A program made the translations under genes and the position numbers. A DNA stretch of 57,261 bases from Pseudomonadota bacterium (GTDB taxonomy: Bacteria > Pseudomonadota > Gammaproteobacteria > Steroidobacterales > Steroidobacteraceae). The notes under the pieces were generated by a model, which did no database searches, was not told the DNA's origin, and was given only the letters and a program-made list of their open reading frames with translations. The stretch's first letter is position 1; the number at the start of each line of letters is the position of its first letter. Where the stretch lies: positions 1 to 57,261 of the forward strand of contig JAKARC010000014.1 of NCBI GenBank assembly GCA_021822385.1, written 5' to 3'. This document shows positions 44,370-52,222 of the stretch, piece by piece.

Positions 44370-45350
44370 TCAGAGACTCCTCAGCCACCGCGCCACGGTG
44401 GGGGCGTAGTAGGTGATGATCAAATCTGCGCCGGCGCGGCGGATGCCGGTGAGGGACTCCAGCACCGCGGCCCGTTCGTCGATCCAACCGCGCTCGGCCG
44501 CGGCCTTGATCAGGCTGAACTCACCGCTCACCTGATAGGCCACAACCGGCACTGGCACCGCCTCGGACACCTGGCGAATGACATCGAGATATGGTCCGGC
44601 CGGCTTGACCATCACCAGATCGGCGCCTTCGGCCACATCGAGCAGGACTTCGCGCAGCGCCTCGCGGCCATTGCCCGGATCCATCTGATAACTGCGTCGG
44701 TCGCCAAAGGCCGGAGCAGATTCGGCCGCGTCGCGGAACGGCCCATAGAATGCCGAAGCGAACTTGGCGGCATAGGAGATGATAGGCGTCAGCGCAAACC
44801 CTGCACGGTCGAGCGTTTGGCGCATGCTCTGAACACGTCCATCCATCATGTCGCTCGGCGCGACGGCATCGGCTCCCGCGCGCGCGTAATTGAGCGCGAC
44901 CGCCGCCAATGTCTGCACCGAGGAATCGTTATCGATCACCCCACCCGGCAGCACGTGGCCGCAGTGGCCGTGGTCGGTTGCGCCGCACAGGCATACGTCC
45001 GCCCATACCAGGAGCTGCGGACAGGCTGCCTTCACCGCCCGGATCGCCTCGGCCGCGAGTCCGTGCGGATCGAGCGCCGCGCTCGCCTGGGCATCCTTGT
45101 GCGCAGGTGCCGCGAACAGCAACACGGCTGGTACTCCAGCCGCGAGCGCTGATTGCGCTTCGGCGACGGCCTCGTCCACCGAGAGCTGGCAGATGCCGGG
45201 CATGCTCGCGACGGGACGGCGGATTGCGCTGCCCGGGACGACGAACAATGGATAGACGAGCTGATCGGGGTGCAGGCGCGTCTCACGCACCATGCGCCGC
45301 CAAGGATCCGACTGGCGTGTGCGCCGAGGTCTAACTGAGGGAAAGTTCAT
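44370..45350 (-). CDS. hemB: Porphobilinogen synthase (delta-aminolevulinate dehydratase)
   Basis: The 326-aa enzyme condenses two 5-aminolevulinates. The zinc-binding cysteine cluster CLCGATDHGHCG is intact, so it is a Zn enzyme. The two catalytic lysines are in SYAAKFASAFYGPFR and VMVKPAGPYLD. The ATG at 45350 has AAAGG upstream and is chosen over a longer open frame; it lies inside the 3' end of hemD (20-bp overlap). hemE starts immediately after the stop. Confidence 0.95.
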   Translation of the reverse strand: MNFPSVRPRRTRQSDPWRRMVRETRLHPDQLVYPLFVVPGSAIRRPVASMPGICQLSVDEAVAEAQSALAAGVPAVLLFAAPAHKDAQASAALDPHGLAAEAIRAVKAACPQLLVWADVCLCGATDHGHCGHVLPGGVIDNDSSVQTLAAVALNYARAGADAVAPSDMMDGRVQSMRQTLDRAGFALTPIISYAAKFASAFYGPFRDAAESAPAFGDRRSYQMDPGNGREALREVLLDVAEGADLVMVKPAGPYLDVIRQVSEAVPVPVVAYQVSGEFSLIKAAAERGWIDERAAVLESLTGIRRAGADLIITYYAPTVARWLRSL

Positions 45351-46122
45351 CTGTGCAGCCTTTGGGTTGAGGGTCGTGCCACACGGCAAGGCAGGCGTGC
45401 GCGAGACCGCGCAAAGTCGCCGATGCGGCAACTGTCGATGGTATGCCGCGCGCTTCCAGAGCGCGGGCCGTTGTCGGCCCGATCGAGACCGCCGGGGCGG
45501 TTGCGAACAGGTGTTGGAAATATTCGGTGCCCAGGATATTTTCGAGCTCGGTCACCGCCGAGGGACTGGCAAAGGTGACCGCGCCCACCGCGTTGCGTCT
45601 GATCATGGTGCGGCAGCTGTCCGCGTCGAGAGTCGCCGGAACGGTACGATAAGCCACGAAGCGCACGACGTCGGCGCCGAGACGGGCGAGACCCTCCGGC
45701 AGCGTCGGCCGCGAGCGCGAGCTGGCCGGATAGAGTACACGCCGGCCCCGTAAGCCGACTTCCGCGAGCGCGTGCACCAGAGTCTCGGCGCCAGGTCCGG
45801 GGCCACACAGATCCACGCGCCAGCCGCGCTCGCGCAACAGGTCCGCAGTGCTCGAACCCACAGCAGCGATGCGCGTGCGCGCAGGCGGTCGCGGCAGCGT
45901 GTCGGTCACGGCTTCGACCGCGTGGGCGCTGGTGAACACGATCCAGTCGAATGTCGCGGTGGCACGGCGCAGCGCTTCCCATTCGGCCGCGTCGGTCCAC
46001 TCGATACCGATCACGGGCCAGTGGAGCGCGGTCAGGCCCAGACGCTCGAGCTCACCGCGCAGACCGCCGCCGCCGGACTCGGCGCGAGTCACGACCACGG
46101 GTTGGCCGGCGACGCTGCTCAC
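45331..46122 (-). CDS. hemD: Uroporphyrinogen-III synthase
   Basis: A 263-aa two-domain protein of the poorly conserved HemD family. The recognisable parts are PVVVTRAESGGGGLRGELER at the N-terminus, FTSAHAVEAV near residue 65, FASPSAVTELE in the second domain, and AVSIGPTTARALEARG near the C-terminus. It closes and inverts ring D of hydroxymethylbilane. The GTG at 46122 overlaps the hemC stop (GTGA). Position next to hemC supports the call. Confidence 0.92.
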   Translation of the reverse strand: MSSVAGQPVVVTRAESGGGGLRGELERLGLTALHWPVIGIEWTDAAEWEALRRATATFDWIVFTSAHAVEAVTDTLPRPPARTRIAAVGSSTADLLRERGWRVDLCGPGPGAETLVHALAEVGLRGRRVLYPASSRSRPTLPEGLARLGADVVRFVAYRTVPATLDADSCRTMIRRNAVGAVTFASPSAVTELENILGTEYFQHLFATAPAVSIGPTTARALEARGIPSTVAASATLRGLAHACLAVWHDPQPKGCTDELSLS

Positions 46123-47066
46123 GGCACGGATACCTGTTGCGCCGCGCGTTGTGCGGCGATCAGCTGCGCGGCGCCCTGTGCGAGGAGATTCTCCGCAAGG
46201 CGCTCACCCAGTTCGCGCGCGCCCGCGGCCGGCGCGCTACCTTCCGCGGACAGGCTGCGCGTGCCGTCGAGGCTGCAGACCACGGCCCGCAGATGGAGCA
46301 AGCCACCGGTCAGGTGCGCCAACGCGCCGAGTGGAACCTGACAGCCGCCCTCGATGCGTTGCAGCAGCGCCCGCTCGGCGGTGGCCGCGAGTCGTGTCGC
46401 GGCATGATCGAGCGGGTCGAGCCAGCGGGCGGTGACGCGGTCATTGCTGCGGGCGCAGACGCCGATCGCGCCCTGGGATACGGCCGGCGGAAATTGCACT
46501 GGCGAGAGTCGCTCGGTGATACGCGCCTCGAGCCCCAGGCGCTTCAGACCCGCCGCCGCAAGCACGATAGCGTCATAGTCGCCGCGCTCGAGCCGCGCTA
46601 GGCGCGTCGGCACGTTGCCGCGCAGCTCGTGCAGTTGGATATCGGGACGCAGACGTGCAATGAACGCTCGCCGGCGCACGCTGCTCGTACCAACGCGGGC
46701 ACCGGCCGGCAGGGTCGTCAGCGCACCACCGGCGCGACTGACGAGCGCATCGCAGGGGTCTTCGCGTGCGAGCACGGCAGTGAGCGCCAAGCCCGTTTCA
46801 AGCTCGGTGGGCAGATCCTTCAGACTGTGCACGGCCAGATCGATGCGCTCTTCGAGCAGCGCATGATCAAGTTCCCGGGTGAAAAATGCGCGGCCACCGA
46901 CGGTCCACAACGGTACCTGCGTCTGCACATCCCCCGCAGTCGTGATGGGCACGAGTTCGAGGACAGGCGCATCGGGCAGCGCGCCGATCAGTGCCTGAAC
47001 GTGCCGGGCCTGCCACAGCGCCAGTGCGGAGGCGCGCGTACCAATACGCAGGACAGTACGGGTCAC
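46119..47066 (-). CDS. hemC: Hydroxymethylbilane synthase (porphobilinogen deaminase)
   Basis: The 315-aa enzyme polymerises four porphobilinogens on a dipyrromethane cofactor linked to the Cys in EGGCQVPLGALA. The N-terminus RIGTRASALALWQA, DLAVHSLKDLP, and GTSSVRRRAFI are all typical. The GTG at 47066 overlaps the response-regulator stop (GTGA), fixing the start despite an open frame that runs on into the regulator gene. hemD follows in the same style. Confidence 0.94.
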   Translation of the reverse strand: MTRTVLRIGTRASALALWQARHVQALIGALPDAPVLELVPITTAGDVQTQVPLWTVGGRAFFTRELDHALLEERIDLAVHSLKDLPTELETGLALTAVLAREDPCDALVSRAGGALTTLPAGARVGTSSVRRRAFIARLRPDIQLHELRGNVPTRLARLERGDYDAIVLAAAGLKRLGLEARITERLSPVQFPPAVSQGAIGVCARSNDRVTARWLDPLDHAATRLAATAERALLQRIEGGCQVPLGALAHLTGGLLHLRAVVCSLDGTRSLSAEGSAPAAGARELGERLAENLLAQGAAQLIAAQRAAQQVSVP

Positions 47067-47788
47067 GATTCGGCCTCGATCAGGAAGCGGTAGCCCACAC
47101 CCCACACGGTGAGGAAGTGGCGCGGATTGGCGGGGTCGCGCTCGAACCGCCGCCGCAGTCGCAGGATGAAGTTGTCCACGGTGCGGGTGGAGGGGAAGAC
47201 ATCGTACCCCCAGACCCGTTCGAGCAAATCCTCGCGTGAGACGATCTGCCCGGGGCGTTCGGCCAGGACCTTCAAGATCATCGCCTCCTTCTCGGTCAGC
47301 TCCTGCGGCAGGCCGTTCCATGCGCGACCGCGGAAGGCGCGGAAGTCGACCTCGTTTTCTCCGAAGCGCAGCACGGCAGTTTCGGCCGCCGCACTCTGAT
47401 ACCACTCCCAGCGCCGCAGAATGGCCCGCACCCGCAGGAGCAACTCCTTCAGGTGAAAGGGTTTCGGCAGATAGTCGTCGCCCCCCGCCTCCAGTCCCCG
47501 GACCCGGTCCGCCGGATCGCCGCGCGCCGTCAGAAACAGGACGGGTGTGGTGTCGCCGCGCTCACGCAGGGTGCGGCACACGGTGAACCCGTCGACCTCC
47601 GGCAGCATGACATCGAGCAGCACCAACCGGTAGGTTTGCGCTGCAAGTTGCGCCAGTGCGGTGCGCCCGTCGCCGGCCTGATCGACGCTGTAGCCCTCGG
47701 CACGCAGGTTTTCGACCAGTCCGGCGGCGAGGTACGGGTCGTCCTCAACCACCAGGAGCGCGCGGGCAGTGTTGGCCGGTATGTTCAC
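47063..47788 (-). CDS. OmpR-family response regulator inside the haem operon
   Basis: A 241-aa regulator with an N-terminal receiver domain (LLVVEDDPYLAAGLVENL; phosphoacceptor Asp59 in LVLLDVMLPEVDG; Lys in YLPKPFHLKE). A C-terminal winged-helix DNA-binding domain of OmpR/PhoB type follows (LTEKEAMILKVLAERPG; STRTVDNFILRLRRRF; VWGVGYRFL). The GTG at 47788 overlaps the kinase stop (GTGA), and its own stop overlaps hemC in the same way. It is therefore translated with hemC and its partner kinase. The targets are unknown; autoregulation of the hem operon is an obvious hypothesis. Confidence 0.93.
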   Translation of the reverse strand: MNIPANTARALLVVEDDPYLAAGLVENLRAEGYSVDQAGDGRTALAQLAAQTYRLVLLDVMLPEVDGFTVCRTLRERGDTTPVLFLTARGDPADRVRGLEAGGDDYLPKPFHLKELLLRVRAILRRWEWYQSAAAETAVLRFGENEVDFRAFRGRAWNGLPQELTEKEAMILKVLAERPGQIVSREDLLERVWGYDVFPSTRTVDNFILRLRRRFERDPANPRHFLTVWGVGYRFLIEAES

Positions 47789-48903
47789 GAGGGATGGACG
47801 TCCAAGGCGGGCTGTTCGCCCCCGGGAGCCGCCGGCCACCGCAGCACGAAGCGGGCGCCATGGCCGATGCCGGCGCTCTCGGCGCTGACCCGTCCGCCCA
47901 TCAGGTGCATCAACCGCTGCACGATGTACAGACCGAGACCGGTCCCGTGATAGCTGCCGCCGCCGGGCTGCAAGCGCCGGAATTTCTCGAACAGTCGCGT
48001 CGCGTCGGTGGATTTGAAACCCACGCCGCTGTCACGCACCGCAAGCTCAATCGTGTCCGCAATGCGCCGGCCGCTGAAGACGATGCTGCCGCCGCCCATG
48101 GGCACGACCGCCGCCAGTGCGTTGTCGAGCAGGTTGCGCAGGATGACATCAAGCGCCATCGGGTCGGCGAGTACTTCGAGTCCGGGATCGACCTCGGTGC
48201 GGATGGCGATGTGTGCCTGGGCCGCGCGTTCCTCCACCGCGGCCGTCGTCCGGCGCACGGCGCCGGCCAAATCCACCGGTTCATGCTGCAGCTCGACCCG
48301 GCCACGGTCGAGTCGGGCGCTTTCCAGGATCCGGCTCACCATGCCTTCCATGCGCGCCACATCCATCAACATCCGGTCGGTCAGACTGCGAGTCTGTTCG
48401 TCCGAGAGCGTGCGCATCGTGAGGGTCTCGAGTGACAGCTGCAGGCTCGCGAGCGGAGTCTTGAACTGATGCGAGACCATCGCCAGGAAGTTGTCCTGCT
48501 CGATCATGGCCAGCGCCTCGGCGCGCAGGGCGCGGGCGATGACCACGATGCATGCGACCAGCGCCAGGAGGAAAAAACCGCCCTCCCACGCGAACTGGAC
48601 AATGCGCAGGTGTTCCTGGGCGAGCAGTGCGTGCTCGACCGCGGGCTTGATCCGGGCGCCGTCTGGGGTCAATTGCACCAAAGGCAACAGTGCCTGCACG
48701 CGCTTGACCGGCACGCCCGCCGCGAGCAGGGTGCGTGCGGCGGCGGCCTGTTGCGCGTAGGCACTCTGCAACTGCGTGACTTTTTCGACGGCATAGTGAT
48801 GCTCGTCGTACAGCCACCAACAGACTTGCACGGTACACACCGCCACCAGGGCCATGACGGTGATCTGCAGGATGCGCGGAACCCGGTTCGCCCGCGGTGT
48901 CAT
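47785..48903 (-). CDS. Membrane sensor histidine kinase inside the haem operon
   Basis: A 372-aa kinase. It has two membrane helices (about 11-32 and 103-125) enclosing a short periplasmic segment of about 70 residues rich in Gln/Ala. The HisKA phosphoacceptor is His145 in AMVSHQFKTPLASL, and the HATPase domain has LLDNALAAV (N box), DSGVGF (G1) and GTGLGLYIV (G2). The ATG at 48903 overlaps the hemL stop (ATGA). No PAS or HAMP domain is evident, so the signal is probably sensed by the short external loop or the membrane. Its position between hemL and the regulator gene is fixed by overlaps on both sides. Confidence 0.93.
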   Translation of the reverse strand: MTPRANRVPRILQITVMALVAVCTVQVCWWLYDEHHYAVEKVTQLQSAYAQQAAAARTLLAAGVPVKRVQALLPLVQLTPDGARIKPAVEHALLAQEHLRIVQFAWEGGFFLLALVACIVVIARALRAEALAMIEQDNFLAMVSHQFKTPLASLQLSLETLTMRTLSDEQTRSLTDRMLMDVARMEGMVSRILESARLDRGRVELQHEPVDLAGAVRRTTAAVEERAAQAHIAIRTEVDPGLEVLADPMALDVILRNLLDNALAAVVPMGGGSIVFSGRRIADTIELAVRDSGVGFKSTDATRLFEKFRRLQPGGGSYHGTGLGLYIVQRLMHLMGGRVSAESAGIGHGARFVLRWPAAPGGEQPALDVHPS

Positions 48904-50189
48904 GCGGCGCTCTCGAGAGCGCGCTCGAGAGCATGACCGAGCGTCTCGATGTCCGCCTCCCGGTGGGCGAGCGAGAGAAAGCAGGCTTCATACGCCGAGG
49001 GCGGAAAGTAGATGCCTTGCGCGAGCAGTGCATGAAACAGCCGGCCGTAGCGCTCGACTGCAGCGCTTGCAAGGGGCGCGGCGGCGCGCGGCGCCACCGG
49101 CTCGTGCAACGACAGCCAGAACAGCGAGCCCACCCGCACCAGGTGCACCGGGAATCGCGCGCGGGCCAACAGCGGCTGCACCACCGCCTCGACGTGTGCG
49201 CCGAGCGCCTCAAGGCGCGGCCATCCATCCTCGCGCGTGAGCACCTCGAGGGTGGCGAGGCCGCTCGCCATGGCGAGCGGGTTGCCGGAGAGCGTTCCGG
49301 CCTGATAGGCATCGCCATCGGGGGCAAGCCGCGCCATGATGGCGCGCGGGCCGGCGAAGGCCCCCACCGGCAGCCCGCCGCCGATCACCTTACCAAACGT
49401 GGCCATGTCCGGGGTGATGCCCAGGCGCTCGGCGGCACCGCCCGGCGCTAGGCGGAATCCCGAAATGACCTCGTCGAAAATTAACAGCGCTCCGTGTGCG
49501 CGCGTGAGCGCGCGCAGTCGGTCGAGGAACGTCTGGCGCTGCGGCAGCAGTCCGTGATTGGCGGGTACCGGCTCGATGATCGCCGCCGCGATGCGTTCGC
49601 CTTCCGCTGCGAAAAGACTTTCCAGCGCCGCCTCGTCGTCGAGCGGTAGCACCCGGGTACAGGCGGTGAAGGGCGCGGGAATGCCCGCCGAGGAAGGACG
49701 GCCGAAAGTGGCAAGACCGGAGCCGGCGGCCACCAGCAGATGATCGGCATGGCCGTGGTAGCAGCCGGAAAATTTCACGATCAGATCGCGGCCCGTCGCG
49801 GCCCGCGCAACGCGGATCGCGCTCATCACCGCTTCGGTCCCGGAGGAGACGAAGCGCACTTGCTCGATTCCGGGATAGGCGGACACCACACGCTCGGCGA
49901 GTGCCACCTCCCCGGCGCAGGGGGCGCCGAACGTGGTGCCGTCGCGGCATGCCGCCGTGATCGCTGCAACGACGGCCGGGTGCGCGTGGCCCAGGATCAG
50001 TGGGCCCCAGGAACCGACGAAGTCGAGGTAACGTTGGCCGTCGGCGTCGATGATATGCGCGCCCTCGGCGCGAGCGATGAACAGCGGCGTGCCGCCGACG
50101 GCGCGAAAGGCCCGCACGGGGGAGTTCACACCCCCGGGGATCACCGCGCGTGCACGCGCGTAGAGTTCATCGGAACGTGGATGTCGCAT
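48900..50189 (-). CDS. hemL: Glutamate-1-semialdehyde 2,1-aminomutase
   Basis: The 429-aa PLP enzyme makes 5-aminolevulinate from the product of HemA. Motifs are GVNSPVRAFRAVGGTP, VSSGTEAVMSAIRVARA, KFSGCYHGHADHLLVAAGSG, and the PLP region LLIFDEVISGFR. The PLP lysine is in FGKVIGGGLPVGAFAG. The length is normal. It starts three bases after hemA and overlaps the kinase gene. Confidence 0.95.
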   Translation of the reverse strand: MRHPRSDELYARARAVIPGGVNSPVRAFRAVGGTPLFIARAEGAHIIDADGQRYLDFVGSWGPLILGHAHPAVVAAITAACRDGTTFGAPCAGEVALAERVVSAYPGIEQVRFVSSGTEAVMSAIRVARAATGRDLIVKFSGCYHGHADHLLVAAGSGLATFGRPSSAGIPAPFTACTRVLPLDDEAALESLFAAEGERIAAAIIEPVPANHGLLPQRQTFLDRLRALTRAHGALLIFDEVISGFRLAPGGAAERLGITPDMATFGKVIGGGLPVGAFAGPRAIMARLAPDGDAYQAGTLSGNPLAMASGLATLEVLTREDGWPRLEALGAHVEAVVQPLLARARFPVHLVRVGSLFWLSLHEPVAPRAAAPLASAAVERYGRLFHALLAQGIYFPPSAYEACFLSLAHREADIETLGHALERALESAA

Positions 50190-50192
50190 GCG

Positions 50193-51512
50193 TTACCGGT
50201 CCGCCTGTTCGGAGGGCAGAGTGGTGCCTGGAGGGCCACGGCGCTGCAGCTGCGCCGCGCGGAAAAATGTATCAAGCACATCCGCAGTGGTCTGCGCCGC
50301 CGCGGCGCGCAGCCCACGGATGGGCAGATGCACCAGACTATGCGCAACTCGCTCGGTCAGACGGCGCACGGCCGCCTGCTGCACGGCATCGAGCGTGCGC
50401 AGTTGCGAGGCCAGGGCCCGTTCGAGTTCCTCGGCGGCAATGTGCTCGAAGGTCTCGCGCAGCTCGGCCAGGTGCGGCCCGATCGCCCGGCTTGCCATCT
50501 CGGTGCGCAGCCGGGCGAGCCGATCGTCGATTGCGGCACGCACCGGCGCGAGCCGCAGCAGCTCATCGAGTCGCCGGTCTTCGACAGCGCGCACGAGATC
50601 GTTCATGCCGATGTATTCGATGCGCGCGCGCTGCGCAGCCGCCGGCTCGAGGTTGGGAGGGACACCGAAATCCACCGCGAGAGGCCGGCGCTTACCCGGC
50701 CGTCCGGCGATGCGCTCGAGCGTTGCCGCGCCGAGCAGCGGTGCTCCGCCACCGGCAGCCAGCACCATCGCCGCCGCGTGTTCGGGAGTCTCGCGAAACG
50801 TTTCGAGGGTTACGACTCTGGCGGAGACTTCCGCTGCGAAGGACTCGGCGGCGGCAAGCGAACGGTTGACGATCAGGAGCGGCACTCCGGCGCGGGCAAG
50901 CGCAAGCCCGCACCGGCGAGTCATGGGCGAGACGCCAATCAGCACGACCTGATCAGATGGGTCGTGCTTTCCGCCGAGATGCGCGAGCACACGGTCGACC
51001 GCGAGGTCCGCGAGCGACCGATGGGGGAGCCCGGAGCGCAGACGCTGCACTCGACTGGCCATGCCGAGCGCCTCGCCGAGCAGACGGTCGAGCTTCGGAC
51101 CACAGGTCCCGGCCTCCCGGGCGCTTTCCCAGGCCAAGCGCAGCTGCGCGGCAATTTCCCGCTCGCCGGCTTGCGCGGAATCGAGTCCGCAGGCAACCAG
51201 CAAGACATGTTCGACCGCCGATTCGCCCGCCCACGCGCGCAGCAGGCGCGGCGCCTGTTCGGGCTGCGGTGCGCGTCCGGTGAGTTCGGCCAGCACAGCG
51301 GTGCGCAGATCCGCGGCCGGCCGACCGCTGCCGGAGACGTAGAGCAATTCGACACGATTGCAGGTGCCCAGATAAACCAGTTCCGCCACGGCGAGCGCCT
51401 CGCGCAGCGCCGGCAGCCGTTGCGCGAGACTGGCACGGTCGAGGGAAAGACGTGCGACCTCGTCCACGCCCGCATGACGGTACGAGGCGCCTACGACACC
51501 GAACTGTTCCAT
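50193..51512 (-). CDS. hemA: Glutamyl-tRNA reductase
   Basis: The 439-aa NADPH-dependent enzyme commits glutamyl-tRNA to haem synthesis. The catalytic Cys is in YLGTCNRVELLY, with GASYRHAGVDEVARL at the N-terminus. The NADPH domain carries VVLIGVSPMTRRCGLALARAG in place of the more usual GAGEM-type motif, and the C-terminal dimerisation helix region ends SLVHLPIRGLR. ATG at 51512 follows GGGGG. The upstream open frame is not conserved. It is the first hem gene of the train, 74 bases after the NarL-type regulator. Confidence 0.93.
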   Translation of the reverse strand: MEQFGVVGASYRHAGVDEVARLSLDRASLAQRLPALREALAVAELVYLGTCNRVELLYVSGSGRPAADLRTAVLAELTGRAPQPEQAPRLLRAWAGESAVEHVLLVACGLDSAQAGEREIAAQLRLAWESAREAGTCGPKLDRLLGEALGMASRVQRLRSGLPHRSLADLAVDRVLAHLGGKHDPSDQVVLIGVSPMTRRCGLALARAGVPLLIVNRSLAAAESFAAEVSARVVTLETFRETPEHAAAMVLAAGGGAPLLGAATLERIAGRPGKRRPLAVDFGVPPNLEPAAAQRARIEYIGMNDLVRAVEDRRLDELLRLAPVRAAIDDRLARLRTEMASRAIGPHLAELRETFEHIAAEELERALASQLRTLDAVQQAAVRRLTERVAHSLVHLPIRGLRAAAAQTTADVLDTFFRAAQLQRRGPPGTTLPSEQADR

Positions 51513-51586
51513 GCCCCCAAGCACATCATGATCGACTGTCCGAGGTGTCACAGAACGGTCACCGGGTTTGGCGTCGCGGGTCTGCC

Positions 51587-52222
51587 TTAGAGGCGAATGA
51601 GACCGCGCTTGTGCGCTACGGCCACTGCCTCGGTCCGACTGATGGCATCGAGCTTGGTGAGAATGGATTTCACGTGAGTCTTGGCCGTGCCTTCGGTGAT
51701 TGACAGGCGTCGGGCGATGTCCTTGTTGCTTCGGCCCTGGGCGACGAGCTCGAGGACGTCGAGCTCGCGCTCGGTCAGGCTTGGCTTTGCCATCCGCTGC
51801 AGGGCCTTGGCTGCGACCGTAGAGGACGTATACGGCCGATCTTCGCTGACGGCGCGGATCGCCGAGAGGATTTCCTGGCGGGGCACATCCTTGAGGATGT
51901 AGCCTTTGGCGCCGTGCGAGAGGCACTGGAAGATGTCCTCGTCTCCATCATAGGTCGTCATGATCAGCAGACGCGCTTTAGGGTTGATTTCCATCACCCG
52001 CTGGACCACGGCCAACCCATCGCGTTTGGGCATGCGCAAATCGAGCACCATGACGTCGGGTTGCCGCTCCTCGTAGAGGGCAATGGCGGCATCGCCATCG
52101 CCGGCCTCGGCCACCACTTCCATGTCAGGCTGCTGATTGACCATGGCGGCGAGTCCATCGCGCACGACGGGATGATCGTCCGCGAGAATGACGCGTATCT
52201 TCTTGTGTATCTCGGCCGACAT
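51587..52222 (-). CDS. NarL-family response regulator
   Basis: A 211-aa regulator. The receiver domain has VILADDHPVVRDGLAAMV with phosphoacceptor Asp61 in VMVLDLRMPKRDG, and KGYILKD follows. The C-terminal LuxR-type helix-turn-helix is LTERELDVLELVAQGRSN, then KDIARRLSITEGTAKTH. The ATG shares one base with the stop of the kinase gene (TGATG). hemA begins 74 bases downstream on the same strand, and no terminator hairpin is evident between them. Confidence 0.92.
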   Translation of the reverse strand: MSAEIHKKIRVILADDHPVVRDGLAAMVNQQPDMEVVAEAGDGDAAIALYEERQPDVMVLDLRMPKRDGLAVVQRVMEINPKARLLIMTTYDGDEDIFQCLSHGAKGYILKDVPRQEILSAIRAVSEDRPYTSSTVAAKALQRMAKPSLTERELDVLELVAQGRSNKDIARRLSITEGTAKTHVKSILTKLDAISRTEAVAVAHKRGLIRL

